From: an uncultured Veillonella sp.
Lineage (GTDB): Bacteria; Bacillota; Negativicutes; Veillonellales; Veillonellaceae
DNA length: 64,000 bases
Direction: 5' to 3'
Assembly (NCBI GenBank): GCA_900538355.1
Contig: UPXS01000010.1
Location: 16,709-80,708 of the forward strand
In this document: one piece after another, positions 8,116-15,786 of the stretch
How the letters are laid out: every line of letters begins with the position of its first letter
Position numbering within the stretch: the first letter of the stretch is position 1
Made by a program: the position numbers and the translations under genes
Notes under the pieces: model-generated
Database searches by the model: none
What the model was told of the DNA's origin: nothing
What the model saw: the letters and a program-made list of their open reading frames with translations, nothing else

Positions 8116-10935
8116 TTATTTTTTATTAACACGAACGCGTTCGATTGTTGGTTCGCCTTTAGCATTTTTCGCTACTGTATCAACACGGAACAATGCCATT
8201 TCAGGGCTGAATTCAGTTACAAGGCGATCGTTAACTGTTACACCATCTTGAATTGCACGGTATACGATTTGAGCAAATTCATAACGTGTTAACATGCGAT
8301 CGCCACCGAATGTGCCATCTGGATAGCCTTCTACAAGACCACGGCGGGACAAATCGCTTACAGCTTCATATGCCCAATGGTTTGTAGGGATATCTGGGAA
8401 CAATGTTGTGTGATCAGCTTTCATCTTAGTACCAGCAACACCGTTCAACAATGCAGTCAATTTTTGAATTTGAGCATTTTGTTCAGCTACAGTTTTCTTA
8501 AGAGCTAATACTTCTTTACCAATTGCTACACGAGAGCGAGATACACCGCTATGAGCCCCTACTTTCACAGATAAACCAGCATTGAATACTGTTTCATCAC
8601 TGCCTACAGTAGAACCTACGCTAAGTTGTACGTCTTCGTTAGGACGGTAGAAAGCGCCGATAGCTGCCGCATCACCACTGCGGTAATGACCATAGCCTGC
8701 AGCGAAGTCCCATTTAGCATCTGGATCGAAATCAAGTGGATGCAATGCTGCTAACGCTGCTGCACCTGCTACAGATTTGTTGACACGTTTATCCATCTTG
8801 GATAAGTCGCCTTTGATATTTTTGATATCATTTGTATTTTTAGTGATATTTGTTGTGTTATTTGTAATTTGGTCAGCAATATCATCTGCAAGAGATACCT
8901 TGTAGTCGTGAGTATTACCATTTACAGTTGGTGTTACCTTAATATGGTCACCAGCTGTTACAGTTGTAACTTGAGTGGATGCTGCAATTTGATTTTGTAC
9001 GCGTTTAAGTTGAGATACGTTAACCGCATCAGTGTCTGCTACACCAGCTTTCACATTATTAATAATTTGGTCGCCTGCGCTGATACCAGTTGTAGTGTAG
9101 TAAACTGTTTTGTCCCCTTCACTTGCGTACATACCGTATTTATCAAATTTTGCTTGTTCTAAAGTATCGGTGTTTTCGATTTGAACGCCCTTAGGTGTAA
9201 TACCGATATTTTCGCTACCGTTAAAGAAGCGAGCGCTATCCTTATCGATACGAGCACGAACGTCGTCAGTTGCTTTACCGAAGTTAACAGAGTTCATCTC
9301 TACTAAGTCTTTATTAACAGCTACTTTATATTCAGCACCACCATTAGCATTTGTACCAGGTGTTACAGTCGTATTAGCACCAGCTACTACAGTAGTATGT
9401 TTTTTAGCATCTGCTTCAACAGTAGAGATTTTAGTTTCTACCTTTTTAAGTTGCGCTACGTTTACTGCATCAGTATCGTTTGTGCCAGCTGCAACAGATG
9501 TAATCTGACGTGTTACATCATTCGCAACGTCACCAACGGATACAGCGGACGCTGTAGCTTTCCATGTGGAGCTTGTATCAGTAGATGCAGCTTTTGTGCT
9601 GATATCATAACCAGCTGCACCAGCTGCTACAGTTGCTTTGGATTTACTACCAAGAGCTACGCCACCTTCAACAGATACTTCAGTGTTATGACCAATAGCC
9701 ACGGCATCATTTACAGTTGTAGTAGTTTCTGCATCACTAGAACCAATAATAACAGAGTTATTAGCACCTGTTACCTTACGGTTATCGCCAACGATAACTG
9801 TATTCTTTGCATCAGATACAGTGTTCTTAGAACCAATAGCAGTTAAGTGCTGTACATTAGAAGCTGTATTGCCTACGCCCATAACAAGGTTGTCTGCACT
9901 TTCAGCACCATCAGCACCTGTTACAGTATTGTTGATACCAATCATGGATGTGCGCAATGTGTAATCTGCCTTGTTACCGCCACCGAAGGCCATTGTAGCA
10001 CCACCGCCGTTGGATCTTTTAACAGAAGTACGTAATTTTTCAGATAATGCTTTAGCAGAATTACCACCACTAGTTGGTGCACCAGTAATAGCTGTAACAG
10101 AGTTTGTAATTTCATTACCAGCACCCATGATAATAGAACCATTTGAATTAAACGTTCTATTGGCTGTACCAACAATGCTATTACCTATACCAGAATAGTC
10201 ACTAGTTGCGGTCTTGGACTCGATACTATTTAAAGAACCTGTAATAGTAGCACCAAAGTTTTGTGCCGCTTGTGATCTGAACCCGCCGCCATCATAAGCA
10301 CCTGTTATAGCAGAATAGGCACCATTAACTACACCAAAGGTAGCATTATTAAAGCTATTAACACCAACTGTAGTTGCATTTACACTCACATTATGAGAAC
10401 GCATACTATCTACATTACTTGTATCTACTGTGGTATCACCAATCTCACCCTTATAGTTATGAGTACCAATCATAATACCACCAGAGCGAGCATATGTATT
10501 TTGACCAATAGCTACACCAGTTGGTACTTTAGTCGGATCGGCTGGAATAAATGGCGCCCTTAGGCCAAGAAATCCAGATCCTCTAAATGTAGTTTGATTA
10601 AAATTAAAATTAGCCTCTTGCGTACCCGCCATATTTTCGGAGAAGGCTTTTTCACCAATTGCTATGCCACCGCCTTGGTTAACATAGTTATTTGTATGTG
10701 CACCACTACCAATAGCGATATCTCCAGTAGCTGGACGATTAGTACCATTTGCATAAGAAACTTCAGCACCATTACCAATAGCTACATTTTTAACTTCTGG
10801 CGCTTTACTTCCTGTACCAATAGCAACACCATTACCTGCGCCTGTTGTTGTGTCTGCAGCGCTAGCTACCATACATAAGCTAGACAATAGCACACCGTTG
10901 ATTAACAAGGTTAATAAACGTTTTCGTTTGTTCAT
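8116..10935 (-). CDS. Trimeric autotransporter adhesin with C-terminal SLH domain
   Basis: A 939-aa outer-membrane adhesin. Residues 1-27 form a signal peptide ending VASAAD. Residues about 30-420 are head repeats (AIGxGA, VIIG-type). Necks and a stalk follow (NDTDAVNVAQLKK near 480; ADTDAVNVSQLKR near 640). The YadA-type anchor begins near 719 (SVAGAAALAALHPLDFD) and runs to about 795. Unusually, the chain continues with a coiled coil (about 800-833) and one SLH domain (about 846-898: FPDIPTNHWAYEAV, LVEGYPDGTFGG, TRYEFAQIVYRA), then about 41 further residues. In Veillonella and Selenomonas, SLH domains of OmpM-type proteins bind polyaminated peptidoglycan. Here the SLH domain would emerge on the periplasmic side of the barrel and pin the adhesin to the wall. 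GGAGG lies 10 nt before the ATG, and a good promoter lies upstream. Confidence 0.93.
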   Translation of the reverse strand: MNKRKRLLTLLINGVLLSSLCMVASAADTTTGAGNGVAIGTGSKAPEVKNVAIGNGAEVSYANGTNRPATGDIAIGSGAHTNNYVNQGGGIAIGEKAFSENMAGTQEANFNFNQTTFRGSGFLGLRAPFIPADPTKVPTGVAIGQNTYARSGGIMIGTHNYKGEIGDTTVDTSNVDSMRSHNVSVNATTVGVNSFNNATFGVVNGAYSAITGAYDGGGFRSQAAQNFGATITGSLNSIESKTATSDYSGIGNSIVGTANRTFNSNGSIIMGAGNEITNSVTAITGAPTSGGNSAKALSEKLRTSVKRSNGGGATMAFGGGNKADYTLRTSMIGINNTVTGADGAESADNLVMGVGNTASNVQHLTAIGSKNTVSDAKNTVIVGDNRKVTGANNSVIIGSSDAETTTTVNDAVAIGHNTEVSVEGGVALGSKSKATVAAGAAGYDISTKAASTDTSSTWKATASAVSVGDVANDVTRQITSVAAGTNDTDAVNVAQLKKVETKISTVEADAKKHTTVVAGANTTVTPGTNANGGAEYKVAVNKDLVEMNSVNFGKATDDVRARIDKDSARFFNGSENIGITPKGVQIENTDTLEQAKFDKYGMYASEGDKTVYYTTTGISAGDQIINNVKAGVADTDAVNVSQLKRVQNQIAASTQVTTVTAGDHIKVTPTVNGNTHDYKVSLADDIADQITNNTTNITKNTNDIKNIKGDLSKMDKRVNKSVAGAAALAALHPLDFDPDAKWDFAAGYGHYRSGDAAAIGAFYRPNEDVQLSVGSTVGSDETVFNAGLSVKVGAHSGVSRSRVAIGKEVLALKKTVAEQNAQIQKLTALLNGVAGTKMKADHTTLFPDIPTNHWAYEAVSDLSRRGLVEGYPDGTFGGDRMLTRYEFAQIVYRAIQDGVTVNDRLVTEFSPEMALFRVDTVAKNAKGEPTIERVRVNKK

Positions 10936-11023
10936 AAGTTAGAACCTCCATTTACAAACTACAAAACCTATCATTCTCTCTTTGCATTAAAATTCACTTT
11001 TTATTCATGAGTCTTATATGAAT

Positions 11024-11051
11024 ATTGTAGCACGTATACGAATTTTGTAAA
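11024..11051 (-). promoter_or_regulatory. Promoter of the SLH-bearing adhesin
   Basis: On the minus strand, TTTACA (11046-11051) is followed after 16 bp by TACAAT (11024-11029), a good vegetative sigma promoter about 90 bp before the ATG. The leader shares a TTTTGTAGT...GGAGG pattern with the leader of the 461-aa adhesin gene. Confidence 0.7.
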
Positions 11052-11082
11052 CAGTAATTTATATATCTATTAAGAGAATATA

Positions 11083-11120
11083 AAAAAGGTAGTTAATCAA
11101 TTAGGATTAACTACCTTTTT
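11083..11120. terminator. Intrinsic terminator
   Basis: GGTAGTTAATC (11088-11098) pairs with its complement at 11105-11115, extended by five A/T pairs that supply a U-tract on either strand, with a 6-nt loop. It ends the candidate small RNA and insulates the promoter of the SLH-bearing adhesin just downstream. Confidence 0.85.
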
Positions 11121-11260
11121 CAGTAAGAGGAAGGCGAACCTCTCACTGTCGCCGCATGATTTAAGTTTGTTATTAAGAGAGAGATTTTGAAGTAAATTCA
11201 CCACAAAGATTATTGAATCGTTGGAGAGTAACTAAGATGAACGGGCGATCACGCGGCATC
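11083..11260 (-). ncRNA. Candidate structured small RNA ending in an intrinsic terminator
   Basis: Three helices stand in order on the minus strand. The first is a closing stem GCCGCGTGAT (11248-11257) with ATCATGCGGC (11151-11160), enclosing 87 nt. The second is a 10-bp hairpin CAGTGAGAGG / CCTCTTACTG (11121-11148) with loop TTCGCCTT. The third is an 11-bp terminator stem extended by A/T pairs (11083-11120). The single imperfect pair in each of the first two stems is G-U on the minus strand but A-C on the plus strand, which fixes the strand. No reading frame is conserved across it. No clear -35/-10 pair was found upstream, so it could also be a processed 3' product. It matches no RNA family I can name. 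Confidence 0.55.
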
Positions 11261-11377
11261 AAAAATAAGATAATAACTATATAATACATTAACATATAAG
11301 CTACATAACGTATTAAATATAAGTTACATAATAATATATAAGCTACTCATTATAGTAGTATATATGTCTATATAATA

Positions 11378-11408
11378 AGATAATGGCTTTTATAAAAAGC
11401 CATTATCT
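11378..11408 (-). terminator. Hairpin after the inverse autotransporter gene, probable weak terminator
   Basis: AGATAATGGCTTTT (11378-11391) pairs perfectly with its complement (11395-11408). On the minus strand it is followed only by TATTATATAG, so any termination would be weak. It lies about 160 bp after the stop codon. The DNA between stop codon and hairpin shows no other feature. Confidence 0.5.
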
Positions 11409-11566
11409 ATAAAGAACAATTGATATTAACACTAAATTCCCTTACCTAGAGTATATCACTTATATAGTAACAATAGTAGGTGATTTTTCATTTAATTTTC
11501 ATTAAAATTATATGAACGAAAAAGATAGCATTACTATTCAATTTGTGTATTCAGTTATCAAAATTA

Positions 11567-12679
11567 TTACTCAACAAAAACTGTATTTGTACGTCTTACG
11601 AGGTTGAGCATTTTATCACGAACCGTTGCAGATTCTTCTAAACGGTGCTTGCCACCATACCAAGCCATTGGCGCCCCCGCTAAGCGGAAGGTAATCTTGC
11701 CATATGCACCGCCAGAGCTGTGTTCCGGTTTGTTATACCCCATATCCACAGATACGCGCGGTGTCAGTTGCATCTCCGAACCGATGCGCAAACCATTCTT
11801 ATCGGCTTGTCGTTCTTGGTTCCAATGATAACCTTCCACATAGACTCTAGCCCAGCGAGCATTTTTGAAAGTCTTACCGTACTCTAAGGTATAACCATTA
11901 GCTACCCGTTCTAAGGTATGAAGGTTAGCATCTAGAACGCGCTCATCGGAAGCAGAACCGTACCAGTTAAATCGGAACTCGCTTTCACCAGACATATATT
12001 CAAGACCTGCACTGAGTCGATCATGGCGATTCAAGAAGCGATGGTCATAGAATAGATGTGCCCCGTAAAGACGACGATCATCCTTGGAGATACGACGATA
12101 CCCAACGCCTACGTTGAGGGTTGTCCCTGTGTCCGACGCACGAGAAATACGTTGCTGCGTAAACCATACATCGCGAGACGAATTATCGTAATGACCTAAA
12201 GGTTGAACAGTCTCCACCGAATAGAGCGGCTTCCAACCTTCTTGGAACTGAAAGCTCAGTGTAGTACGTCGCATCCATGGTTTACCTTTAGCACCGTACA
12301 TAGCATTGGATACATTAGACATAGCCACTGCATTAATGGCGCGATTCACGGCATCCACATTGCTATACTGCACGGTCTTAGTATCTTCGCGATCCATGAC
12401 GAGCGGACCACCTTGGCCAATCACATGGTCTGGCGTAGCAGCAGGCGTAATGTGAAAGCCCTCTGATGCGGCCTTCATGCGTTCTGTTTTCTCATCGGAG
12501 TTTACCTTACCATCAGTATTTACATGAGTAGCACCATCTATATGAGCCGCTGCCTTTATAGAACTATCTGTTTTGGCAGACACTACGCCCTTATCTGTAT
12601 GTAATTGTTGTTTTTCTGCCTCAGCTGTACCCACACAACACAATAGGGCGCTCAAGGCGATACACACAATACGTTTCAT
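11567..12679 (-). CDS. Inverse autotransporter (intimin/invasin-type) beta-barrel protein without passenger
   Basis: A 370-aa outer-membrane protein with a signal peptide (residues 1-22, ending AEAEK) and an unstructured linker to about residue 95. The barrel is of the inverse-autotransporter type (PF11924-like): WFTQQRIS, LNVGVGYRR, LYGAHLFYDHRFLNRHDRLS, GLEY and VSVDMGYNKPE are strand motifs of that family. Intimin-type proteins normally carry the barrel first and long Ig-like passenger domains after it. Here the protein ends about 25 residues after the last strand, so no exported passenger is encoded and none is found downstream. It could be a degraded adhesin, a barrel with another role, or a partner of neighbouring adhesins. 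Only AGAGAG lies near the start as a ribosome-binding site. Confidence 0.82.
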   Translation of the reverse strand: MKRIVCIALSALLCCVGTAEAEKQQLHTDKGVVSAKTDSSIKAAAHIDGATHVNTDGKVNSDEKTERMKAASEGFHITPAATPDHVIGQGGPLVMDREDTKTVQYSNVDAVNRAINAVAMSNVSNAMYGAKGKPWMRRTTLSFQFQEGWKPLYSVETVQPLGHYDNSSRDVWFTQQRISRASDTGTTLNVGVGYRRISKDDRRLYGAHLFYDHRFLNRHDRLSAGLEYMSGESEFRFNWYGSASDERVLDANLHTLERVANGYTLEYGKTFKNARWARVYVEGYHWNQERQADKNGLRIGSEMQLTPRVSVDMGYNKPEHSSGGAYGKITFRLAGAPMAWYGGKHRLEESATVRDKMLNLVRRTNTVFVE

Positions 12680-12725
12680 TACTCTCTACATTTAAAATTC
12701 ATGAACAATAAATGAAATATGTATA

Positions 12726-12755
12726 AGTGTATCGAATAATGTATATATATGTCAA
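12726..12755 (-). promoter_or_regulatory. Probable promoter of the inverse autotransporter gene
   Basis: On the minus strand a perfect TTGACA (12750-12755) is followed after 18 bp by TACACT (12726-12731), about 46 bp before the ATG. The -10 hexamer matches consensus at 4 of 6 bases. Confidence 0.5.
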
Positions 12756-12823
12756 GATTATATATTAGCAAAACATTTTCTATTAAAATAATATTACTCT
12801 ATAAAAATTTTACCGAAACTGTT

Positions 12824-12863
12824 AAATAAAATAGCCCCCACTAGCTCAAGATTTGTGAGGGCT
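12824..12863 (-). terminator. Terminator of hicAB
   Basis: Nine-base arms AGCCCTCAC / GTGGGGGCT (12833-12841 and 12855-12863) pair fully on the minus strand, with one U-G wobble that is a C-A mismatch on the plus strand. They are followed by ATTTTATTT. It lies about 190 bp beyond hicB. Confidence 0.65.
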
Positions 12864-13054
12864 TACAATATGCATTTTCATAGTATAGCTATTAGCTATC
12901 AAAGTAAAACGGGAGATACAATAGCATAGTCCAGTAATTTATGCAACATGAATCCCATGCCTATATTACAACTATACACAATACTTATAAATTACATAGA
13001 ATAAAAGATAATATATAAGCTAATCAAGTATTATGACTATAAAACAATTTATTA

Positions 13055-13462
13055 TTAATGCTGTTCTAATAAGTCTAGCTCTTTTTTTAATGCTTTTTGT
13101 AATACTTGAGAAAAATTAATCTTATGTTCTTCTGCTTTATAATTTAACCAACTCGGAATTGTTAATGTTTTCTTAATTGCTTTATTATCCGTTTTCTTTA
13201 AATATTCTTTCTCATCCCAGGTAACAATATTAATAAACTCACCCTTAGAACATTTTAAATTAATTGGATTTGTAGCTTCAGGAAATGGTTCCCCTTCTTC
13301 ACTCAAAGTATATAAATAAATACCCAATGCATCTTCAGCCATTTTTACTGCTTCTTCTAATGTATCACCCTCTGTTACACAACCAATTAAATCTGGAAAA
13401 GTTACTGTATATCCACTATGACCATCAGAACTAAAAATTGCTGGATATAATTTCACTCTCAT
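13055..13462 (-). CDS. hicB: HicB-family antitoxin
   Basis: Antitoxin of a type II toxin-antitoxin pair, 135 aa. Residues 1-60 form the HicB partial RNase H-like fold (YTVTFPDLIGCVTEGDTLEEA). Residues about 92-130 (KKTLTIPSWLNYKAEE, SQVLQKALKKEL) look like a ribbon-helix-helix DNA-binding domain. The family binds and blocks HicA and represses its own promoter. The start is set by GGAGGA 7-9 nt before the ATG. It lies 73 bp after hicA in the usual toxin-first order. The two ACGT-N6-ACGT repeats in the operon promoter are the obvious operator candidates. Confidence 0.9.
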   Translation of the reverse strand: MRVKLYPAIFSSDGHSGYTVTFPDLIGCVTEGDTLEEAVKMAEDALGIYLYTLSEEGEPFPEATNPINLKCSKGEFINIVTWDEKEYLKKTDNKAIKKTLTIPSWLNYKAEEHKINFSQVLQKALKKELDLLEQH

Positions 13463-13531
13463 TTTTATCCTCCTCCATGCTATATTGCTTTATATTTTAG
13501 TTGATTATTATTGACACCTATTATCTTGATG

Positions 13532-13548
13532 GGGGCTATAAAAGCCCC
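13532..13548 (-). other. GC-rich hairpin across the hicA stop codon
   Basis: GGGGCT (13532-13537) and AGCCCC (13543-13548) form a 6-bp stem with a 5-nt loop, covering the last codons and stop of hicA. No U-tract follows. It may reduce read-through or stabilise the 5' or 3' part of the message and so set the toxin:antitoxin ratio. Function is inferred. Confidence 0.4.
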
Positions 13549-13733
13549 GCTTGTTTCAAGATAGATTGCAAAGTCTTTGGTTTTAAGTCACCATTATGAA
13601 ATGGTACTGTAACAAGACCTGGCTTTGATGAATGTTTAAAGATATAATGTGATCCGCGAGTCCGTACATTTTTCCATCCATCACGTTCTAATCGACGCAT
13701 AAGTTCTTTTGGTGTCAATCTAATAATCACCAC
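13536..13733 (-). CDS. hicA: HicA-family mRNA interferase toxin
   Basis: Small double-stranded-RNA-binding-fold toxin that cleaves mRNA, 65 aa, close to the family's usual size. The core TPKELMRRLERDGW, RGSHYIFKHSS and TVPFH is diagnostic, and the His of GSHY is the catalytic residue in the family. The start is uncertain. The frame opens with two consecutive GTG codons directly behind GGAAGG, leaving almost no spacing. A TTG at residue 6 would give the family-typical N-terminus (M)TPKEL but lies 14 nt away. It is first gene of the hicAB operon, with a near-perfect promoter upstream. Confidence 0.9.
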   Translation of the reverse strand: MVIIRLTPKELMRRLERDGWKNVRTRGSHYIFKHSSKPGLVTVPFHNGDLKPKTLQSILKQAGLL

Positions 13734-13749
13734 CTTCCTATTTAATAAT

Positions 13750-13794
13750 ACGTCTTTATACGTATATTATAGTACGTATTTACACGTATGTCAA
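13750..13794 (-). promoter_or_regulatory. hicAB promoter with twin operator-like repeats
   Basis: On the minus strand TTGACA (13789-13794), a 17-bp spacer and TATAAT (13766-13771) form a consensus promoter. Two copies of ACGT-N6-ACGT, at 13750-13763 and 13774-13787, lie 24 bp apart. One sits inside the spacer and one at the likely start site. This is the expected geometry for autorepression by a ribbon-helix-helix antitoxin. Confidence 0.78.
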
Positions 13795-13831
13795 ATTTAT
13801 TAACTATAAAGCTTTATTTATATGTATTTAT

Positions 13832-13870
13832 AAAAAGAATGCAGTGATATAAAATCACTGCATTCTTTTT
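13832..13870. terminator. Terminator of the 461-aa adhesin gene
   Basis: A 17-bp perfect stem (13832-13848 with 13854-13870) and a 5-nt loop, bounded by A and T runs. It works for the minus-strand adhesin that ends 52 bp away and shields hicAB. Confidence 0.9.
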
Positions 13871-13921
13871 ATTTTATAAGTATTTCATTTATTTCCGATA
13901 GGAATTATTTATATACACATC

Positions 13922-15301
13922 CTATTTTTCATTAAGTTTTTGCACAAGCATATCTACTGTTTCTTGTAGTTTTTTATTTTGTGCTTCTAGTGTATCCACA
14001 CGTTGTTCTAATGCGTTATAGGATGCAGGGGAAATCTTAGCTAATGTCTTATTTTCACCGAATTTATAGGACACGCCTACATTGGCCATCAAATCACCAC
14101 TTACAGTTGTACCTGCAGTGAGAAGTAGGTTTTCTTTTGGGTAGTAACCAACGCCAAGAGCTAATGCATTTTCGCCTTTATAGTGACCATAGCCACCCAT
14201 TACTTGAACCTTGTGGTCTGGATCAAATTGTAGTGGATGCAATGCAGCGAGTGCAGCGGAACGAGCATCACCACGGTTAGATTCTTTTTCTACGCGGCGT
14301 ACATCGCGGTGCAATACATCGATTTGTTGGGTGGCACCATATAATTGGGAGCCGTTAACTGCATCTGTAGAGTCTGCTGTAATACGACCTGCTGCTACAT
14401 GAGTAATTGTGCGTTCTTGGCCAGCTGCACCAACGGATACAGTAGACACAGGAGAAGTGCCGGCAAAGCTTTCAGTTTGACCATTCACAAATGTATAACT
14501 TGGAGTGCTCACTACATCACTACTTTCAGCAGTAGAATTATTACCTAATACAACGGCATTATCTAGCGATGTTTTCACATTATTACCCACTACGAATGTA
14601 TTATTCGCACTCACTTGGTTCTTGTTACCCACACTGTAGGAGTTATCCCCCTTAACAGTATCCACATCGTATGTACCTACACCAAAGGCGCCAGATTGGT
14701 TACCTTCGATCTTGTTGTAAGCACCAATAGCAGAGTTCTTATCGCCTTTAAAGATAACGCCATGGCCCATACCATAGTTAAAATCGCCATTTACGGTAGA
14801 GTTAGAACCGATTAATACAGTGTTATTCCCCTTACTACCGCCAGCTTGAGAGGCACCGAGCCATACGTTTTTATTACCTTCAGAGCCAGCTCCTGCAAAA
14901 TAACCTACCGCAATTGTATCCGAAATAGTTGATTTAAAGCCTGCTGCAAAGTTACCTAAAAAGTTATAGTCACCTTTACCACCTACAAAGCTCTTAGCAC
15001 CTAATGCTACATTGCCGCCACCTTGAGAACCATTTAAGGCAAGACGACCGATGGCAATATTATTACCCTTTGCATTTGGGTCCCCTGTATGGGAATATGG
15101 ATCGCTATTAGCCGCCCCAGTTTGACCACCAAGATGTACATTATCTGAGTTGGTAAAAGATGACCAACCTTGTAAGCCAATGTTATAAGTGGCACCACCA
15201 GTGGACACAACAGGAATATCTGCAGCTTGTACCAAGCTAGCAGAAGATATGGTTAAAACTCCGAGTACTGCTAATAATTGTAGTTTCTTTGCGTGATTCA
15301 T
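13922..15301 (-). CDS. Trimeric autotransporter adhesin with coiled-coil tail after the anchor
   Basis: Outer-membrane adhesin of the YadA family, 459 aa from the preferred start. The signal peptide ends LVQAAD. Head repeats (NIAIGRLALNG, VALGAKSF, VLIGSNST) extend to about residue 260. The neck is STDAVNGSQLYGATQQI, and the anchor begins RSAALAALHPLQFDPD and ends GVSYKFG. A further 44 residues with heptad pattern (ALEQRVDTLEAQNKKLQETV) follow the last strand, as in the SLH-bearing paralogue but without SLH. Two in-frame ATGs exist. The one at 15299-15301 has GGGAGG at 9 nt spacing, while the earlier one (15305-15307) is only 3 nt from it, so the later is preferred. Confidence 0.92.
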   Translation of the reverse strand: MNHAKKLQLLAVLGVLTISSASLVQAADIPVVSTGGATYNIGLQGWSSFTNSDNVHLGGQTGAANSDPYSHTGDPNAKGNNIAIGRLALNGSQGGGNVALGAKSFVGGKGDYNFLGNFAAGFKSTISDTIAVGYFAGAGSEGNKNVWLGASQAGGSKGNNTVLIGSNSTVNGDFNYGMGHGVIFKGDKNSAIGAYNKIEGNQSGAFGVGTYDVDTVKGDNSYSVGNKNQVSANNTFVVGNNVKTSLDNAVVLGNNSTAESSDVVSTPSYTFVNGQTESFAGTSPVSTVSVGAAGQERTITHVAAGRITADSTDAVNGSQLYGATQQIDVLHRDVRRVEKESNRGDARSAALAALHPLQFDPDHKVQVMGGYGHYKGENALALGVGYYPKENLLLTAGTTVSGDLMANVGVSYKFGENKTLAKISPASYNALEQRVDTLEAQNKKLQETVDMLVQKLNEK

Positions 15302-15372
15302 AATCATACGCCTCCCTTGTTATACTACAAAACACTTCCCCTTCATATTATCCTCATGATTACTACGATTAA

Positions 15373-15401
15373 ATTATACTGCTATCGAAAAAATATGTAA
15401 A
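15373..15401 (-). promoter_or_regulatory. Promoter of the 461-aa adhesin gene
   Basis: Minus-strand TTTACA (15396-15401), a 17-bp spacer and perfect TATAAT (15373-15378), about 70 bp before the ATG. The hexamers are identical to the promoter of the second monomeric autotransporter. Confidence 0.8.
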
Positions 15402-15456
15402 TAACATAAATAATAATTCATAAAGGACAGATTAGCCAATACAATTAACAAACAAA

Positions 15457-15483
15457 CCCCCGTAGGAATGAATCCTACGGGGG
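15457..15483 (-). terminator. Strong hairpin without an obvious upstream gene
   Basis: An 11-bp GC-rich stem (CCCCCGTAGGA with its complement) and a 5-nt loop, followed on the minus strand by TTTGTTTGTT. The small secreted protein gene upstream already has its own terminator 250 bp earlier. This hairpin may therefore end an unrecognised RNA from 15484-15726, or act as a backup. No structure or promoter is convincing in that stretch. Confidence 0.6.
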
Positions 15484-15726
15484 CCATTTGTTTTAGTACG
15501 ACCTATAGCTTACGAGAGAGAACATAGTATCCAAAAGGATTGTAATTGCTTTGTAACTAGGAGTAATTGCATATACTTGAATACTATTATGTAAATTTAT
15601 GTATAGTATGTAAGGGCTTACCTATATATAAACAGCTATAAGGTCATGGAATTAGTATAGTACTATTAAAGCCACTATTATGTGATTTACCTCACATTTT
15701 TAGAAATAAAGTAACCATAAAAACTA

Positions 15727-15758
15727 AAAGAGGCAACGGCTTTTACCGTTACCTCTTT
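15727..15758 (-). terminator. Terminator of the small secreted protein gene
   Basis: Thirteen-base arms (15727-15739 and 15746-15758) with a 6-nt loop. The one imperfect pair is U-G only on the minus strand. A run of T follows on that strand. It lies 28 bp beyond the stop codon. Confidence 0.8.
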
Positions 15759-15786
15759 CATAAGTATATATTTATAATTATACTGA

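Larger units (their letters stand above)
12680..13054. other. Intergenic region with promoter and hicAB terminator
   Basis: Apart from the inverse autotransporter promoter (12726-12755) and the hicAB terminator (12824-12863), nothing coding or structured is visible. The segment 12864-13054 is AT-rich and featureless. Confidence 0.5.
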
